Counted from the first letter of the stretch, positions 10,775-23,281 are shown. The stretch: 64,000 bases of DNA from Myrica gale (GCA_963930655.1 OZ005605.1:17491501-17555500), one strand, 5' to 3'. Made by a program: numbers and translations. Notes: generated from the letters alone by a model not told the origin.

Positions 10775-13700
10775 TAGGTTTTGGTCTCGCTTTATCTGAT
10801 GCTATATGTTGGTTCGTTGTGTTAGATCACTGAAATTGCAGACGAAATTGGTGTAGGAGTACACTTCAACCCTTTTGTCAGTTGGAATAACAAGGTATTG
10901 ACCATTCAATTGCTAAGCGAGCTGTGCCTGTCACTGTGTGAACATTTTACAGTATCTGTTAGCATTTTATGTGCATTAAAATTTGGCTTATGTCCTGATA
11001 TGGCATGTACTGTCCTCCGAATAATTTCCTGCAATTGTCTCATATAAGCACATTTAACAGATGCTCAAATATGGGGTCGTTCGAATGCATGACTTGATTC
11101 AGGACATAATAAATTGGGAGAGATTCTACTTGAGTGGTCGTTTACAGAAGCCGGTATGTCCTACCTTAGTGCTTTTGGAAACTTCCTTTTTTTTCTGTCT
11201 CCAATTCATTTCTTTGCCTTGAGATATTTCAACAAAGCCGTAATTTTTTTTTGATAAGTAAGAAGATTGCAACAAAGCCGTATTATTGCCAACAGGACAT
11301 CTACTTTCTGCGTAATGTTTTTATGTCAATCCATTGTTATATGCTGCCTAGGAGAACATATTGCAAAGCTGATATTAATAATTTCAAAATGTTTTCAGGT
11401 CCAACTTACCTTTCCAAAGGAGAACTAAAAAAAATTAAAAAGTAGTTGGGCGAGAAATCTTTTGGCCTGATCACAGTCCTTCCTGTTCATCAATTAAGTA
11501 AATATTTTTGCTGTTGTTAAGTGATTCGTTGTTTAGTGGCATCTGCACGTCCTGGGTTGCATTTCAATCCTGCATAAATTATGTCAATATAGAGGTTTTG
11601 ACTCATGTAGTGTCTTTATACGATCAAATTAGTAGGTACTCTTCTGTCTGCTGCTGATGTCCTATAATGTTCCATCTTCTAAATTGCTTGTGTTGGCTGT
11701 CTTAAACTTCCTCTGCATTGCATTTTCCTCTTAGTCTGGGTCTGTGATCATAAACATGGTCTTTCTGATTAGTTTCTTTGATATCTGAATCTCAAGCAAG
11801 TTTCGATATGTTCTTACAGGTTTGTATTATCGTGGATAATCTGGATATAGAAAAAGTAAATTCTGCTAATTTGAGGGCTGCAATTTCTGCTTCCCTCCTC
11901 CTTTTGCCACCGAAGTTCACTGAGGTTTGCTCCTTCTTCAGTCTTTGATCATTGTGGAATTACCACAATTCATAGTTATTTGTTCTTGCAGGAAGATCTA
12001 TATGCCAAAATATGTAGCCTCTCTTACATGGGCGATCTGCGTATGCTTTTTGCAGAGGACAGAAATAAGGTAAAGCTTGACAAAGCTCAAAAAGATCTTC
12101 AGTGGGAAACTGTTTCTAGTCTTTCATAGTAATAGCATTGTTATTCTTGCCCTATTTTTTTGCATATACATGGTAAATCAGGTAGAATTATATGTTTCTC
12201 TGATTTGTAATAAATTTGTTACTAAGTCGCCAAGCTTAAGGACTACTTCAAGTGATTGATTTTTTGCCAGATATAAGTTCTAGAGTTTAACTATTCCTAT
12301 GCAAGACAGAGTATAGAGTTTAACTATTCCTACATGAACTTCCTTCTGTGCTAATTTTTAGCCTCCACGTCCTCACTTGTTTCTCTGTCTCTGTCGTAAC
12401 TTCTTGTTAGTTTTTTTAATTATATGTTTTAATTGCTACTTTTTATCAGAATATTATTGCTAGGCACTCCCTTGGCAAAAGGGGGAACATTGTTTAGGAA
12501 AAGGTCATTTTTTCTTATGAAAGTACAGTTGTTCACAAATATAACCTGCCCAGGTGAAGAAGATTGTACAGGGGCAATTTGGGTTATTCCAGTCAAGGTA
12601 TAAGCCATTTCTCGAAGAGTATGAGGTGAAAGAGTTGTTGAGACTCACGTCATCTGGAACTCATCAAACATATATTTCTCAGGTCTGTGAGATCCTCAAG
12701 TTCTCAACTAAAAGTTGATTAAATATTTTTTCTTTGATTTCTTAAGTCATATTGTAGAGAGCCCTGAATGTTTTAACCTTATCAAGCTGCTTAATGAAAC
12801 ACATATGTTTGGGCCCTTGAACTCAGCCATGACCTACTTGTAAAGTTAAGCAGATAAGTTTCGACTCCTTTTCCTAGTGTAGTCCTCCTAAGGCAAGCAA
12901 CGGTATATAAGAAGTAGTATAAACGTTTTGCTGGGAGCTAGCCTATTCGTTACGGGGAATCAATGATGTTTCTTTGCAAACCAGATATTTGCAGTGCTTT
13001 TTGTCTTCTGTGCCCTCATCTCCTCCATGAAGCTGTTGAAATTCCAGCATAAAGTAAAAAACTAGTTAATCGAGTACTTAATGATTCATTACTTGAAGCT
13101 ATATTCTAGTTTGAGCTTCTGGAAAGTGCTTAGTTTTTAATGATTCATTACTCGAAGCTATATTCTAGTTTGAGCTTCTGGAAAGTGCTTAGTTTTCAAA
13201 AATTATGATATTATGTCTCCAGCTCAATGTCAATCTCCTAAAGTAAATGTCTCTCTCTTTCATTTTTGAATTCATGCATGGATAGGAGTTTCTCTTATTA
13301 AAAAGCAAATAATACGAGATTTCATGCAGAGAGGCATCAAAATATGTGTATATAATATTCTCATTTCCAGAGTCCGTTCCATAGTTTAAATGCCTTTTTC
13401 CTTCTTAGAACAGGATTGCTGCTTATCGCTAGCTCGCTCTCTTGTTAATTCCCTTCCTCCAAACATCAGAAGCCAAATGGGCATGAAGCTAGGAGAGAAG
13501 AAAAGGCTGGGCGAATCTGGTATGAACTTCAACATATCTGCTGTAGATTTATGCTGAGCTATTGTTTGTGAAAAATCAGACAGATCCCATCATTTCCGCA
13601 CTAGGCATCTACACCCATTCTGCCTTTGTGCACCCAATTTTTATTTGACAACCTTGGATATGGGATGCCATTTAATGGTGATGTCATGTATAATTAGCAA

Positions 13701-13942
13701 TAGTTGCACAAGTTAGTAGATAATCACACCTTTCTAACATCAAAATTGAAGGTCGAATTATACATGAAGTTTCAATTGACTCAAGAGAAGAGGCTGCAAA
13801 TTGCATGCGGAAGGTTCTGCAGCGAAAAGTCATGGTTTCGAGTGCAAGGCAGGCTGTCTCCGGTGTAGTAACTGTTGGTGGTGTAAAGGCTGCCAAATAC
13901 CTTGCTAACAAAATGTGCAAGGCTTGGAAATCCTTGAGATGA
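10294..13942 (+). CDS. TAM41: mitochondrial phosphatidate cytidylyltransferase (TAM41)
   Basis: TAM41 makes CDP-diacylglycerol from phosphatidate and CTP at the mitochondrial inner membrane, the first committed step of cardiolipin synthesis. Ten coding exons fit GT/AG borders and keep phase: 10294-10392, 10508-10564, 10663-10725, 10826-10894, 11061-11153, 11820-11924, 11992-12069, 12554-12682, 13414-13519 and 13752-13942, giving 329 codons plus TGA. Visible family features are CCVYGSALHP followed by MVDYILGV (nucleotidyltransferase GS and acidic motif), HYASWLAHLGGAKL, GVGVHFNPFV, YGVVRMHDL, a FYLSGRLQKP block and ICSLSYMGDLRM. The C-terminus (MVSSARQAVSG) matches the plant form. The start MDKADFQSFL is the first in-frame ATG after the 5' UTR acceptor. 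The length is normal for the family and no damage is seen. Intron 5 holds a tiny LINE end and intron 8 a 59-bp tandem duplication. Confidence 0.93.
10731..10774. repeat. CT then GT microsatellite in TAM41 intron 3
   Basis: About 15 CT units are followed directly by about 7 GT units, just inside the intron after exon 3. Confidence 0.9.
11230..11282 (-). mobile_element. ultra-short 5'-truncated LINE insertion with 13-bp TSD
   Basis: A 27-bp insert (11243-11269) is flanked by CAACAAAGCCGTA at 11230-11242 and 11270-11282. On the minus strand the insert ends CTTACTTATC followed by nine A, the same 3' end as the LINEs at 27915 (T-run then GATAAGTAAG) and 57632 (GCTTATC then A-run). It looks like a LINE integration that kept only the last few bases before the poly(A) tail. 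Confidence 0.8.
13080..13197. repeat. 59-bp tandem duplication in TAM41 intron 8
   Basis: Two nearly identical head-to-tail copies start at about 13080 and 13139 (each begins AATGATTCATTACT). They are intronic and well away from the splice sites. Confidence 0.85.
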
Positions 13943-15208
13943 GACTTCACTCCTATTTTTCTTTTTTACCAGTTTAGGCAGCCTGAGATTTACACGCTCA
14001 ATCGTTTTCATTTGTGGCTGGTCCCAGCTCTTTACGGTAGAGTCATGATAAAAAAGAACAATGACGATTTGATCACCGTCAGCCTGAGATCACGCATCAA
14101 CAACTCCGCAGGGCTTGCCTGGATGTCCTAATCAACTTATTTGCAGAAAAGTGAGATACGGGCGAAAAGAATCCAGAGATTAGGTAAAAGGGTATGGGTT
14201 CTGATTGGTCAAAAAGGAAATTTTGTATTGATATGTATGAGTATATTTTCTCGTAAATTGATGTAGTAAGTTGTCTGAAATAAATTATTCCAATCTGTTT
14301 GGGAACAGGGAATTCTGGAAGATATGTTTGGCTCTGTTTAGTCAATAAACGACAAAGCATTGAAATTATTGGCTTGCTACGTCGAGCTGTTGTTTGGATG
14401 CAGGGATAAACGAAGGAGAAAGTCTTCTTCGAGAAATGCATGACCTTTTGGATGTGCATAATTCTGAATAAGCCGAATCCTGTTTCAATTTTACTTGGTA
14501 TCTCTTCAACGGAATCATTGTCTGGGCCCGTACTGATATGGCCCTCGCCTGTCTTGACTTAACAACGCCAAGTGGGTGAGCAAAGTTTAATTCAAGTTGG
14601 CTACCTTAACTGTCCTAACATTTTCCCAGAGAGCTCTTGGGTTCGAAAGTAGCTTTATAGGCATCCTAGCAGACCATTTAAAAAAAATCAGACCCGCCAA
14701 AGAGCCTCCAAAACCTTAGGTCTAAATTACTTGCAAACACTTGAGAAACATTTGTGATTTGGATAGAACAAGCGGATCTTTTTGACAAAAAGAGCAGAAC
14801 ACAAGCAATGGAATCTTCACACGTTTTTAGTGCTAAACAACAAAAGATGTCGCTCTTCTACAAGACCTGTTACCGAGAGCCAGTAAAGTCTATGCATCGG
14901 TCTTAGAGAAAAGGGTGTTAGAGCACCAGCAATGGAATCTTCACACGTTTTCAGGACTAAACTACAAATGATATTGCTTCCAGTTACCGTTTCCTCCAAA
15001 GATACGCATCTTCTCTGCCGTGCCATAGTAGCACAGATTTACAACCACTAGCATCTAGCCCGCCCCCTCCTATTTTGTTTGTATCGTGGACTTGAAGTCA
15101 ACCATTGCGCATGGAGCTCACAACCATAAGCTTTGTACGTGACTAGCGGAAACACGTACTACACAATACCAGATCTTCATGTATGCATTCATAGTGATTA
15201 AAAATTAA
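13943..15208. other. unassigned intergenic DNA downstream of TAM41
   Basis: The first few hundred bases probably include the TAM41 3' UTR. A phrase of about 25 bp (GCAATGGAATCTTCACACG...) occurs twice, near 14805 and 14929. No gene could be named. Confidence 0.5.
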
Positions 15209-15690
15209 TTGGCACCACCTCTATGTGACATAATTGATATAGGTGAGACTTTTGAGTCTGACGCGGCAGCATACATGGTTTTTTACTTTGCTTATGGTGG
15301 ATTTGACAATTTTGCCACCATGGCTGAAGAAACCAAAAATCCATCGAGAGACATACCATTAGGATTGCTTGGATCCATGTCCATCATCACCGTGATATAT
15401 TGCTTAATGGCACTTGCGCTGGCTATGATGCAGAAATACACAGACATTGATCGGGAAGCACCATATTCAATAGCCTTCCAGAGTGTGGGCATGAAATGGG
15501 CAAAGTCCTGGTAGCTCTTGGTGCCTTAAAGGGAATGACAACTGTTCTTCTTGTAGGGGCACTAGGACAGGCACGATATGTTACTCATATTGCAAGAGCT
15601 CACATGATTCCACCATGGTTTGCTCTTGTCCACCCAAAGACAGGAACCCCCATAAATGCTACACTATTGATTACCATTTCAAGTCTCAAG
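15209..15690 (+). pseudogene. cationic amino-acid transporter (CAT family) fragment
   Basis: The fragment resembles plant CAT1/CAT5/CAT8-type transporters (APC superfamily, plasma membrane uptake of cationic amino acids). It contains YMVFYFAYGGFDNFATMAEE, NPSRDIPLG, a membrane segment around SIITVIYCLMALALAMM, then in another frame ALGALKGMTTVLLVGALG, QARYVTHIARAHMIPPWF and HPKTGTPINATLLI. A one- or two-base indel near 15506, after the GMKWAK block, shifts the frame. Similarity stops after ITISS at about 15690, where short direct repeats of GGCTCCTTGTGAGA follow. The N-terminal transmembrane region and the C-terminal half are missing, so only about a quarter of the protein remains. Confidence 0.85.
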
Positions 15691-16359
15691 CTTTTTCGAG
15701 CTTACAAAAAGGCTCCTTGTGAGAGAAAGGCTCCTTGTGAGATCTGTCTCTCATGAGCCGGAAGAAGCAACTGTAAATAAAAGAGCGGCTATTGATAGTT
15801 GTCTCTCAACAAGGAGATGAGGATGCATGTGACAGGACACAAATATGAACGTGTAAACTCTTTATTTGGTTGCCATTAGAAGTTTTTAGATCTCCCTTAT
15901 TTTAAGTATAAGATACGTTTGAAGAGAAATGATATTCTATTAAAATTCGAGTAATTTGTGGAAGACTACTCCGCTTCTTCATATGTCCTCTTTTCTCTTT
16001 TGTAACTTCATTAAACTATTTTGCCCTTTTGTACTTCGAATATTTCGGGATTCACCAAACCCTTCTGCAGTTTCTTTGTCATGAACTGGAACTGCAGTGA
16101 CGGAGCCAGAACTGATGTCTCGAGGAGGAATCATAGAGGGGCATAAACTAGACTATGTTCTAGAGTAGAGATACCTACTTCCTATAATGTATGTATAGGG
16201 TTCTTTAAATTACCTCGACATATATGCTTTTGAAATGAAGGAGAAAGGACCTGTATTGTGCACTTACAGGCTTTGCTCTTCTTATTTGGTTAGGATACAC
16301 TGCGGCTCATTTCTCTCGTCTATAAGACATTACTCATACAAGCAGATATGTTAAAGAGT
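15691..16359. other. intergenic DNA between the CAT fragment and mARC
   Basis: At 16098 a CAGTGACGGAGCCAG phrase resembles the end of the hAT-type MITE at 46092, but no second end or TSD was found. The last bases before 16360 are probably the 3' UTR of the mARC gene. Confidence 0.4.
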
Positions 16360-19300
16360 TCAAGCTGCTGCTTCATTAGCAGAGGAAACCTTTCTGAGGA
16401 CATCAACAGGATCTCCCACTTTAATGATTCTTCCCTTCTCTTCAGTAAGAGAGTCATTCCAGACTAAATTCTGACCGAAGTAGATCTGCAGAACACATAA
16501 CATGTTATTTGTGAATCATTTGGCCTCAAGAAATAATAGTGTTGAGAATTAGGGGACTAGGACTCACAGTTCCCTGCTGTTTTTGAGTTGGACGCAAGAC
16601 TTTGTCAGACCGGATTTTCTTGAGAGTTTCATTTGGCTCAGGACCTGAAATCCCAGTTTCTTGATTGATTGTAGGGACCTGAAACAAACACAGAATTGTC
16701 TTTGTAAACGTTGGAACATACAACACAGGTAAGTGCGTGAAATACAGGACCCTAAATGTTGATTTAGAAGGTTCAGACACAGCTGCATCTATCAGAAGGC
16801 CACGGGTAGTGGAAAAATGGCTGCAAATAAGATATCAGGACCCAAAAATAAATGAAGTCCCAAGGAGGCATATCTACAGAAATTTTTACTGTGGACAGAT
16901 ATTATAACATAAGATTCTTCCGTACAAGTTATGGTTAAAAAGTAACATGAAATTTAAAAATATGTCGGACTAGCCACTCAGATGACTTAGGGTGAGGATG
17001 GTATCCAGCCCAAGATCTACTAGTGATATCATCAACACTGCATTTTCAACCTGTTCATCTCTGTTGCTTGAGGATGCACTCATGCCTCATCTTTGAGATG
17101 AACGGCACCTTGTTGGTCTTTTAAATGTTATCCTCCGTACTTGACCTTACCAAGTGACACACTTTCTTTTGGGGGGCAAAGGTGAAAATAAGTGACACTT
17201 GTCATTTCAAGCTAATCCATCATCAAGTGATCACACTGGTAAAATAAACAAAACTCTGATTTTCAATAACAGAAGATACATAATTATTTCTATGGAAAGC
17301 AACTTACCTTACAGCGTGAGCATAACTTGACACCCTGAAACGTGAATTTGCTTATCCGGACCTCCGTCCATAAGTCTTCAGCAAATGGTTCACAACCATC
17401 AACGAGGATGCTGAAAAATGCAGTAAAAATTTTCAGGATCTACAGAACTGGTGCCTATGAGACAAATCCATTAACATTGGGGTATTTCTCACTATTAGTA
17501 TTGGCTCTTATACTAGTGATTATTTCTAGAAACAAGTAATGAACAGTACATGGACACTTGACAAAACAAAAAGGCATGGAAAGAGTATATACTTGGGTCT
17601 AAAACGGTTAACTGGTATGGGCTCGTTGAGAAGCTTATTTAGTGCATCCATTGATCCCTGCCAAAGATGTGTTGAGATCCACTTTAAGATTCTATGTAAA
17701 AGCAACGAAAACTTGGTTTCATTTCAAAACTTGACTAACCTCAGATAACAACATGTATGGATACATGTCAGAAAACAAGATACTATGTCCAGGAGCATAC
17801 CCAGGATCCACAGGCCTAGATTCTGAGGCTGTATTGAGAAATGACGGGAATTGTGATTTTCAGAGGCCCGTATATATAAGGAAGATATAAAACAAACAAA
17901 GAATAAGCCCAGAGGACCATAAAAATTGGAAATCCTCAGTTGACGCACCATGGCAAGCATGGAAATTGAAACATAAAACCAAATAAAGGATTGAGAAAGA
18001 AAACAACAGATCTTGTCATAGCAAATCATAGAGGGTGGTTCCCATAAGAAAAAAAATCATAGGGGTGTTGGCACACCTCAGAACAAAATGCAGCCCAATC
18101 ACTCACCAGTTATTATAGAGTCCAAGAAATGACACCATTCATAATGACAAGAATGTATCTGTCTACCTTCACTTTTTTAGTTTCCCTTCCTCCACAGTGA
18201 TGATATCTATGCATTTGCCTTTATATGTAGATTTATGCATGCATATTACAATGCCCTGCCCATGGCTATTCATCCCTCCATTCAAGGGAGTTTTTATTTT
18301 CCGATAATGCACCATCCAATATAATTTCTGCTTTTCATTGGAAGCCATAACTAGGGGGCACCATGCCCTGACATGTTAATACACAAAAATCAACGCCTAC
18401 CGGTATTAAAACGAACTAGCCGGCTGGGCTTCCCAAAATAATTTGAAAACCATTGTGATGCTTCATCTCCTTCATCCAATGCAGAGCCAGACCATTCCCA
18501 GACTGAGACACCATCAGCTGTTTCACGTGGTTTACTTAAAGAAACCTTTAGCACATTCATCCCAGGTGCTTTTAAGACTGTAAAGACAGATAAGGGGTAG
18601 ATAATACTGGAGGACCACAAAGAATAAAACAAAAAAACAATGAAGCACCACATGTATTTCATGTTTAATGAAAGGGGAAATACGTTAGATACACTAATAA
18701 TTGAGAGTAGCTAGGTGAAAATTCACTCTTCCTGGCTCATTACGAGGCCGATCCCAACCTTTCCGTGTAAACCCCAACATACTAAGATCAAATCCTACTG
18801 GCCATTAAAATCGCAACTCCAAACTCATCAAACCTACTAGCATAGGTAGCGAAAAATATTGTGGCTTTTGGTGAAAGTTTGTGAAATTTAAGGGCAAAAT
18901 GACCAGAGGACATGAGAGCTTAGCTATTGATGCTATAAAAGTGTAGAAGAAACTAGAGTTATAAAAATTGAACGGTTAAGGAAAAAGGAATTACCCATAT
19001 AGGAGCTCTTAGCAGGTTCCCAACCCTCTAAGAAAGCCTCATTTGGCAACTCCACCTCCACCAAAGCAAGTTTTGGTTCAACTCGTTGAGTATATGCCCT
19101 TCCTTTTTCATTTACTACAACCCATTGTCGATCCCATTGAAATCCTGCAATATCAAGCATTAACTTCACACTACATATCATGGCCATCAATCAAAATGGA
19201 TCACACTTTGATCAAATTTCTAAGTTCAGATAACACTTGTTTCTACCCCAACTTCAAAATCAAAACAGAAACTGATAAAGATGATACACAGTAATGTTCA

Positions 19301-19507
19301 GCGTGAGAGTAATTCAAGAAAATATAGAGAACAATCAAATGGGTCAAATAAATAATGGCAATAGAACAAGAAACGGAAGACGAATGAAGAATCGAAGAAA
19401 TTGATCATATTAGTTTTACCCGTGGGAGTGATGGGCGCATGAGGAACCGAAATTCCGCGACATGACTTTACTGGGTATACGAAAATTGATGAGACTCTGG
19501 CTGCCAT
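16360..19507 (-). CDS. mARC: mARC-type MOSC-domain molybdenum-cofactor protein
   Basis: This is the plant relative of the mitochondrial amidoxime-reducing component, a molybdenum-cofactor enzyme that reduces N-hydroxylated compounds with electrons from cytochrome b5 and its reductase. Eight exons close in phase: 19507-19420, 19144-18995, 18568-18401, 17822-17740, 17657-17593, 17410-17308, 16678-16568 and 16485-16360, giving 297 aa. Order: MOSC N-terminal barrel from IFVYPVKSCRGI, then FQWDRQWVVVNE, then the MOSC domain with VDPGYAPGHSILFSDMYP, VNRFRPNILVDG, LWTEVRI, KLCSRCKVPTIN (a Cys of the CSRC motif is the expected Mo ligand), IYFGQN and KVGDPVDVL. The start MAARVSSIFV fits homologues; an in-frame upstream ATG at 19588 would add 27 residues and could matter for targeting. 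No damage is seen. Confidence 0.93.
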
Positions 19508-19967
19508 TCTCAAGGTGTACTGTGTGCGCCTTTGTGTTATGCTAATGATACATTGATATATACGGCAATGGTGCGGCCAAGTTGCCAACTGCAGTGGAAG
19601 TAAAGCGACAGCACCACTAGCAAGACACGAAAGAGAGAACTTTGTGACTTTCTTTCTTATAATATTTCGGTACGTTGATTAAAAATAGACCACGAAAAGA
19701 CAGAAGAAAGAAAAATGAATATAAAAAATCGATGTAACAAACTACTTTCTTTTTTTTAATCGAGTGTCCTGACGACAAAATTCAATGGAGTAGTTGATGG
19801 ATTGTCCCATCTGACCCTCGAGAATCTGACTTTAGCATTTGTTACCACTGTCCATAATAATTTCTCAATTATTTTTCTATTAGAATTTAGTCGTCCCTTT
19901 TTTTTTATATGGGGGTAAATTTGAACCTCCATGAAAAACTGTCAACTCATCTGTTGTATTTGCCCAG
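19508..19967. other. intergenic DNA between mARC and the TT8-like pseudogene
   Basis: It probably holds the mARC promoter (read leftwards). The last part (19909-19967) is the intron-like tail before the TT8-like exon, ending in a TTTGCCCAG acceptor. Confidence 0.4.
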
Positions 19968-21107
19968 GACCCCCCTCCCTAGAGGAGCTGACACAGGAGG
20001 ACACCCACTCCTCCCAAACGGTCTCCACCATCCTCCAAACCCAGCCCAGCCGATGGACGGACGCTTCCTCCACCGCCTACGTACCCTACTCCACCCAATC
20101 AGCATTTGTCAAGTGGACAGCTCGTGCTGAACACTACCTCGACGTCCCCATGGAAGGTACCTCCCAGTGGCTCCTCAAGTACATTCTGTTCAGCGTACCC
20201 TTCCTCCACACCAAGTACCGCGACGAAAACTCTCCTAAACTGCGGGACGGCGACGCAACCACTCGGTTTTAGAAGGGAACCCCGCAAGACGAGCTCAGTG
20301 CCAATCACGTCCTCGCCGAGTGCCGCCGCCGTGAGAAGCTCAACGAGAGGTTCATTATACTCAGGTCGCTGGTCCCTTTCGTGACCAAAATGGACAAGGC
20401 CTCGATCTTAGGTGACACGATCGAGTACCTGAAGCAACTGCGTAAGAAGATTCAGGATCTGGAGGCACGTTACCGGCAGATGGAGATTGATCAACGGTCG
20501 AGATTAGGGGACCTACAAAGGTCTAGCAGCTTGGGGGACCTACAACGGTCCAATAGTTTGAAGGAGCAGCGGAGCGGGGTAACTGCGGTGGAGCGGACCC
20601 GAGCGGGAACGGACCGAACGCGGGCGGTTCAAGTAACCGGGCCGGATAAGAGGAAGTTGAGGATTGTGTAGGGGAGCGGCGGCTGTGCGAAACCCAAGAC
20701 GGTTGAGTCTCCACCGCCACCTCCATCGCCGACGTCGACGGGAACCACGGTGCAGGTGCCAATCATAGAGAGGGACGCATTGGTGGAGCTGCAATGCCCG
20801 TACAAGGAAGGGCTTTTGCTTGACGTCATGCAAATGCTGGGAGAGCTCCGGATAGAGACCACCACTGTCCAGTCTTCGTTGACGAATGGGTTATTTGTGG
20901 CTGAGTTAAGAGCCAAGGTATGTAATTTTATCGTATTTAATTAAATTAAACATAATATTTTAACGTTAATTGTGATAATAATCGGTGTTGTGTTTATGCG
21001 TCGTCGTTTCAGGTGAAGGAGAATGTGAATGGGAAGAAAACAAGCATTAATTTGTGGAGGTGAAGAGGGCAATAAATGAAATCATACCCCACAATGATCA
21101 CTCGTAG
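19968..21107 (+). pseudogene. TT8: TT8-like bHLH transcription factor pseudogene
   Basis: TT8 is the bHLH partner of MYB and WD40 proteins in flavonoid pigment control. This copy starts at an exon acceptor and reads GPPSLEELTQEDTH, FVKWTARAEHYLD, EGTSQWLLKYILFSVPFLH, the bHLH ([17 protein letters not shown], then [20 protein letters not shown]), a polar linker and the C-terminal ACT-like domain (ERDALVELQCPYKEGLLLDV). The last intron (20918-21012) is kept, so it is not a processed copy. Nonsense codons lie at 20270-20272 (just before the basic region) and 20669-20671 (before the ACT-like part). The basic region has Cys where Arg is expected in the ERRRREK core. A frameshift near 21045 moves the EVKRAIN end out of frame. 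The N-terminal MYB-binding exons are missing. All segments up to 20917 remain in one frame, so the decay is recent. Confidence 0.88.
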
Positions 21108-22260
21108 TAGGTTAATTGCAGTATATGAATTAGGGGGAGAATAATTAAATTATTGACTAATTACCATCGACAAGTAGCCGGGTACAATTTTTAGTATTTC
21201 TGCGGGTTGTGATTAAGTAGTACACAAATTTATGCAATTTCGTATCCCACACAAATCAAATAATTACCTAATTGAAAGTCCTACTTAAATTGAATTTAGA
21301 TCATTGTCTATTAGTCTCCCAATCTTCAAAGGGCTCTGACTTAATATATAGTATCAAATAGATCATGGAGTTATGTGAACAATAAACGATTTACTATTTG
21401 ATGATTGGGAGAGGTTTCTATTAATGGTTAGTTTATTAAACTCTACAGTAAGTAAAGTGCATCATTTTTGTCAATAGGTATGGACCAAAACAAATAAAAA
21501 ATTTTATTTTTAAAGTCTTATCAATAATTTTATTCTAAAAAGCTTGAAAATGAATATGTGGATATATATTGATTCTAAAATTACTAAGTGAAAAATTCAG
21601 TTTAGACCTTAATAACAATTAGAGGTGAAAAATATGTGTTTTCCCTCTAATTAACAAATCAATAACAATTTTAAAACATGTTCTAAAATTGTTCAGTCTA
21701 GATATGCATAATAATTAACTTAGTCAACATATAGGCAATAGAAAATTAAATAAGCTTCAATCACACAAAGAGACAAGAATTTGACGACGAAGTGGAAAAC
21801 CTTTGAAATATCATTTAAAGGAAAAATCAATATGGGCTAGCAGCCATCTAGAATTTACTAAGAAGAAAACCTTACAAACAATGATTCAGACACGGACAAC
21901 CTCTGTTGCTTGACTCTGACAACCCTGATGTAATAATCTAAGTCTCCCTGCTTATACCCGCTCCATGCGGCATTCCCCTCAAACCTTTGAGGATCTTCTT
22001 ATGGATTCTTCACCGAACACTCTTGTTCTTCAGCACTCCTTCAACACCATAAAAGGTTACAAAGCTATTTGATCACACAATAGAGAAAAACTTGTCAATC
22101 TTAAAGCACAAATCTTCTGAGGTTTTCTCTCAAGGAATGAGACACTTGTTTGCTCAATGGAAGCCTCAATATCCATTAGGACGAACTCTCACGAAACCTA
22201 GTAGGGTTTCCTAACATTTCAAAAGGAAATTCCAAAAATTCAGGGATTTTTGAAATTCGC
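21108..22260. other. AT-rich intergenic DNA
   Basis: No gene is seen. The part from 21720 to 22220 reads like non-coding DNA of a mobile element, leading into the 62-bp tandem repeats, but no ends could be set. Confidence 0.4.
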
Positions 22261-22505
22261 TGGAAGTCGCTCGAGCGTGGGTCGAGCGCTGATCAAACGC
22301 TGTGTTGTCTGTCTAAAATTTGCACTGAGCGCTCGAGCTCTTGTCTAATGCTAATCAAATGCGACGACTCTGTCGGAAATTTTTCCAATAGTGCTCGAGC
22401 ACTTGTCTAAAGCTAGTCAAACGTGATGACTATGTCTGAACTTTTTCCAATAGCGCTTGAGCGCTTGTTGAACGCTGATTGAACGTGATGAAGACTTTGG
22501 ACAAA
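22260..22505. repeat. four-unit 62-bp tandem repeat with a GCTCGAGC palindrome per unit
   Basis: The octamer GCTCGAGC (last copy GCTTGAGC) starts at 22269, 22331, 22393 and 22455, exactly 62 bp apart. Between octamers the units share CTTGTCTAAxGCTxxTCAAA, GATGACTxTGTC and TTTTTCCAATAG blocks. Confidence 0.9.
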
Positions 22506-22523
22506 CCATCAACTATAACTATT

Positions 22524-23281
22524 GAACAAATGTGGGGACCAAAATTACAACTCGATCAAGACATATTTTGACACGAAATTTTGCCAATACAAAAATGCGC
22601 TAACACTAAGAAACTAGTAGGTTTAGTTAGAAAGCAAGGTAAACTAAAAATTACTTTAATAGGAAAATAAGATATTATTTTATAACTATTTTATTTTTTT
22701 AGCAAAATTTTGGAATGATCTTGATGTGATTGATTGACATAATGTCTTTTTTTATCACTTAGTCATATTTTTATAAGTATGTAACTAAAATGGATACAAA
22801 ATTATTCACGTTTAACACTCATGAATCATCTATAGTGCAACAAGAAGCATCAATTTGGCATTGGGTGAAATATTTTATTGGCAGTGCATGGGAAAATTAT
22901 CGAACAAATGTGGGGACTAAAATTACAACTCGATCAAGACATATTTTGACACAAAATTTTGCCTATACAAAAATGCGCTAACACTAAGAAACTAGTAGGT
23001 TTAGTTAGAAAGCAAGGTAAACTAAAAATGACTTTAATAGGAAAATAAGATATTATTTTATAACTATTTTATTTTTTTTAGCAAAATTTTGGAATGATCT
23101 GGATGTGATTGATTGACATAATGTCTTTTTTTTTATCACTTAGTCATATTTTTATCAGTATGTAACTAAAATGGATACAAAAATATCCACGTTTAACACT
23201 CATGAATCATCTATAGTGCAACAAGAAGCATCAATTTGGCATTGGGTGAAATATTTTATTGGCAGTGCATGGGAAAATTAT
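22524..23281. repeat. 378-bp tandem duplication
   Basis: The stretch 22524-22901 is repeated head to tail from 22902 to about 23281, with few substitutions and extra T residues in the T-runs. The duplicated unit has a 60-odd-codon open frame (22790-22981) across the junction. Its sequence is not recognisable and the frame is not preserved in the second copy, so it is not called as a gene. Confidence 0.9.

Noticed and set aside
19968..21107. A working bHLH gene
   Set aside because: Two in-frame stops, a frameshift before the C-terminus and missing N-terminal exons rule this out.
22790..22981. 63-codon frame in the 378-bp duplication
   Set aside because: The frame spans the duplication junction and is not kept in the second copy.
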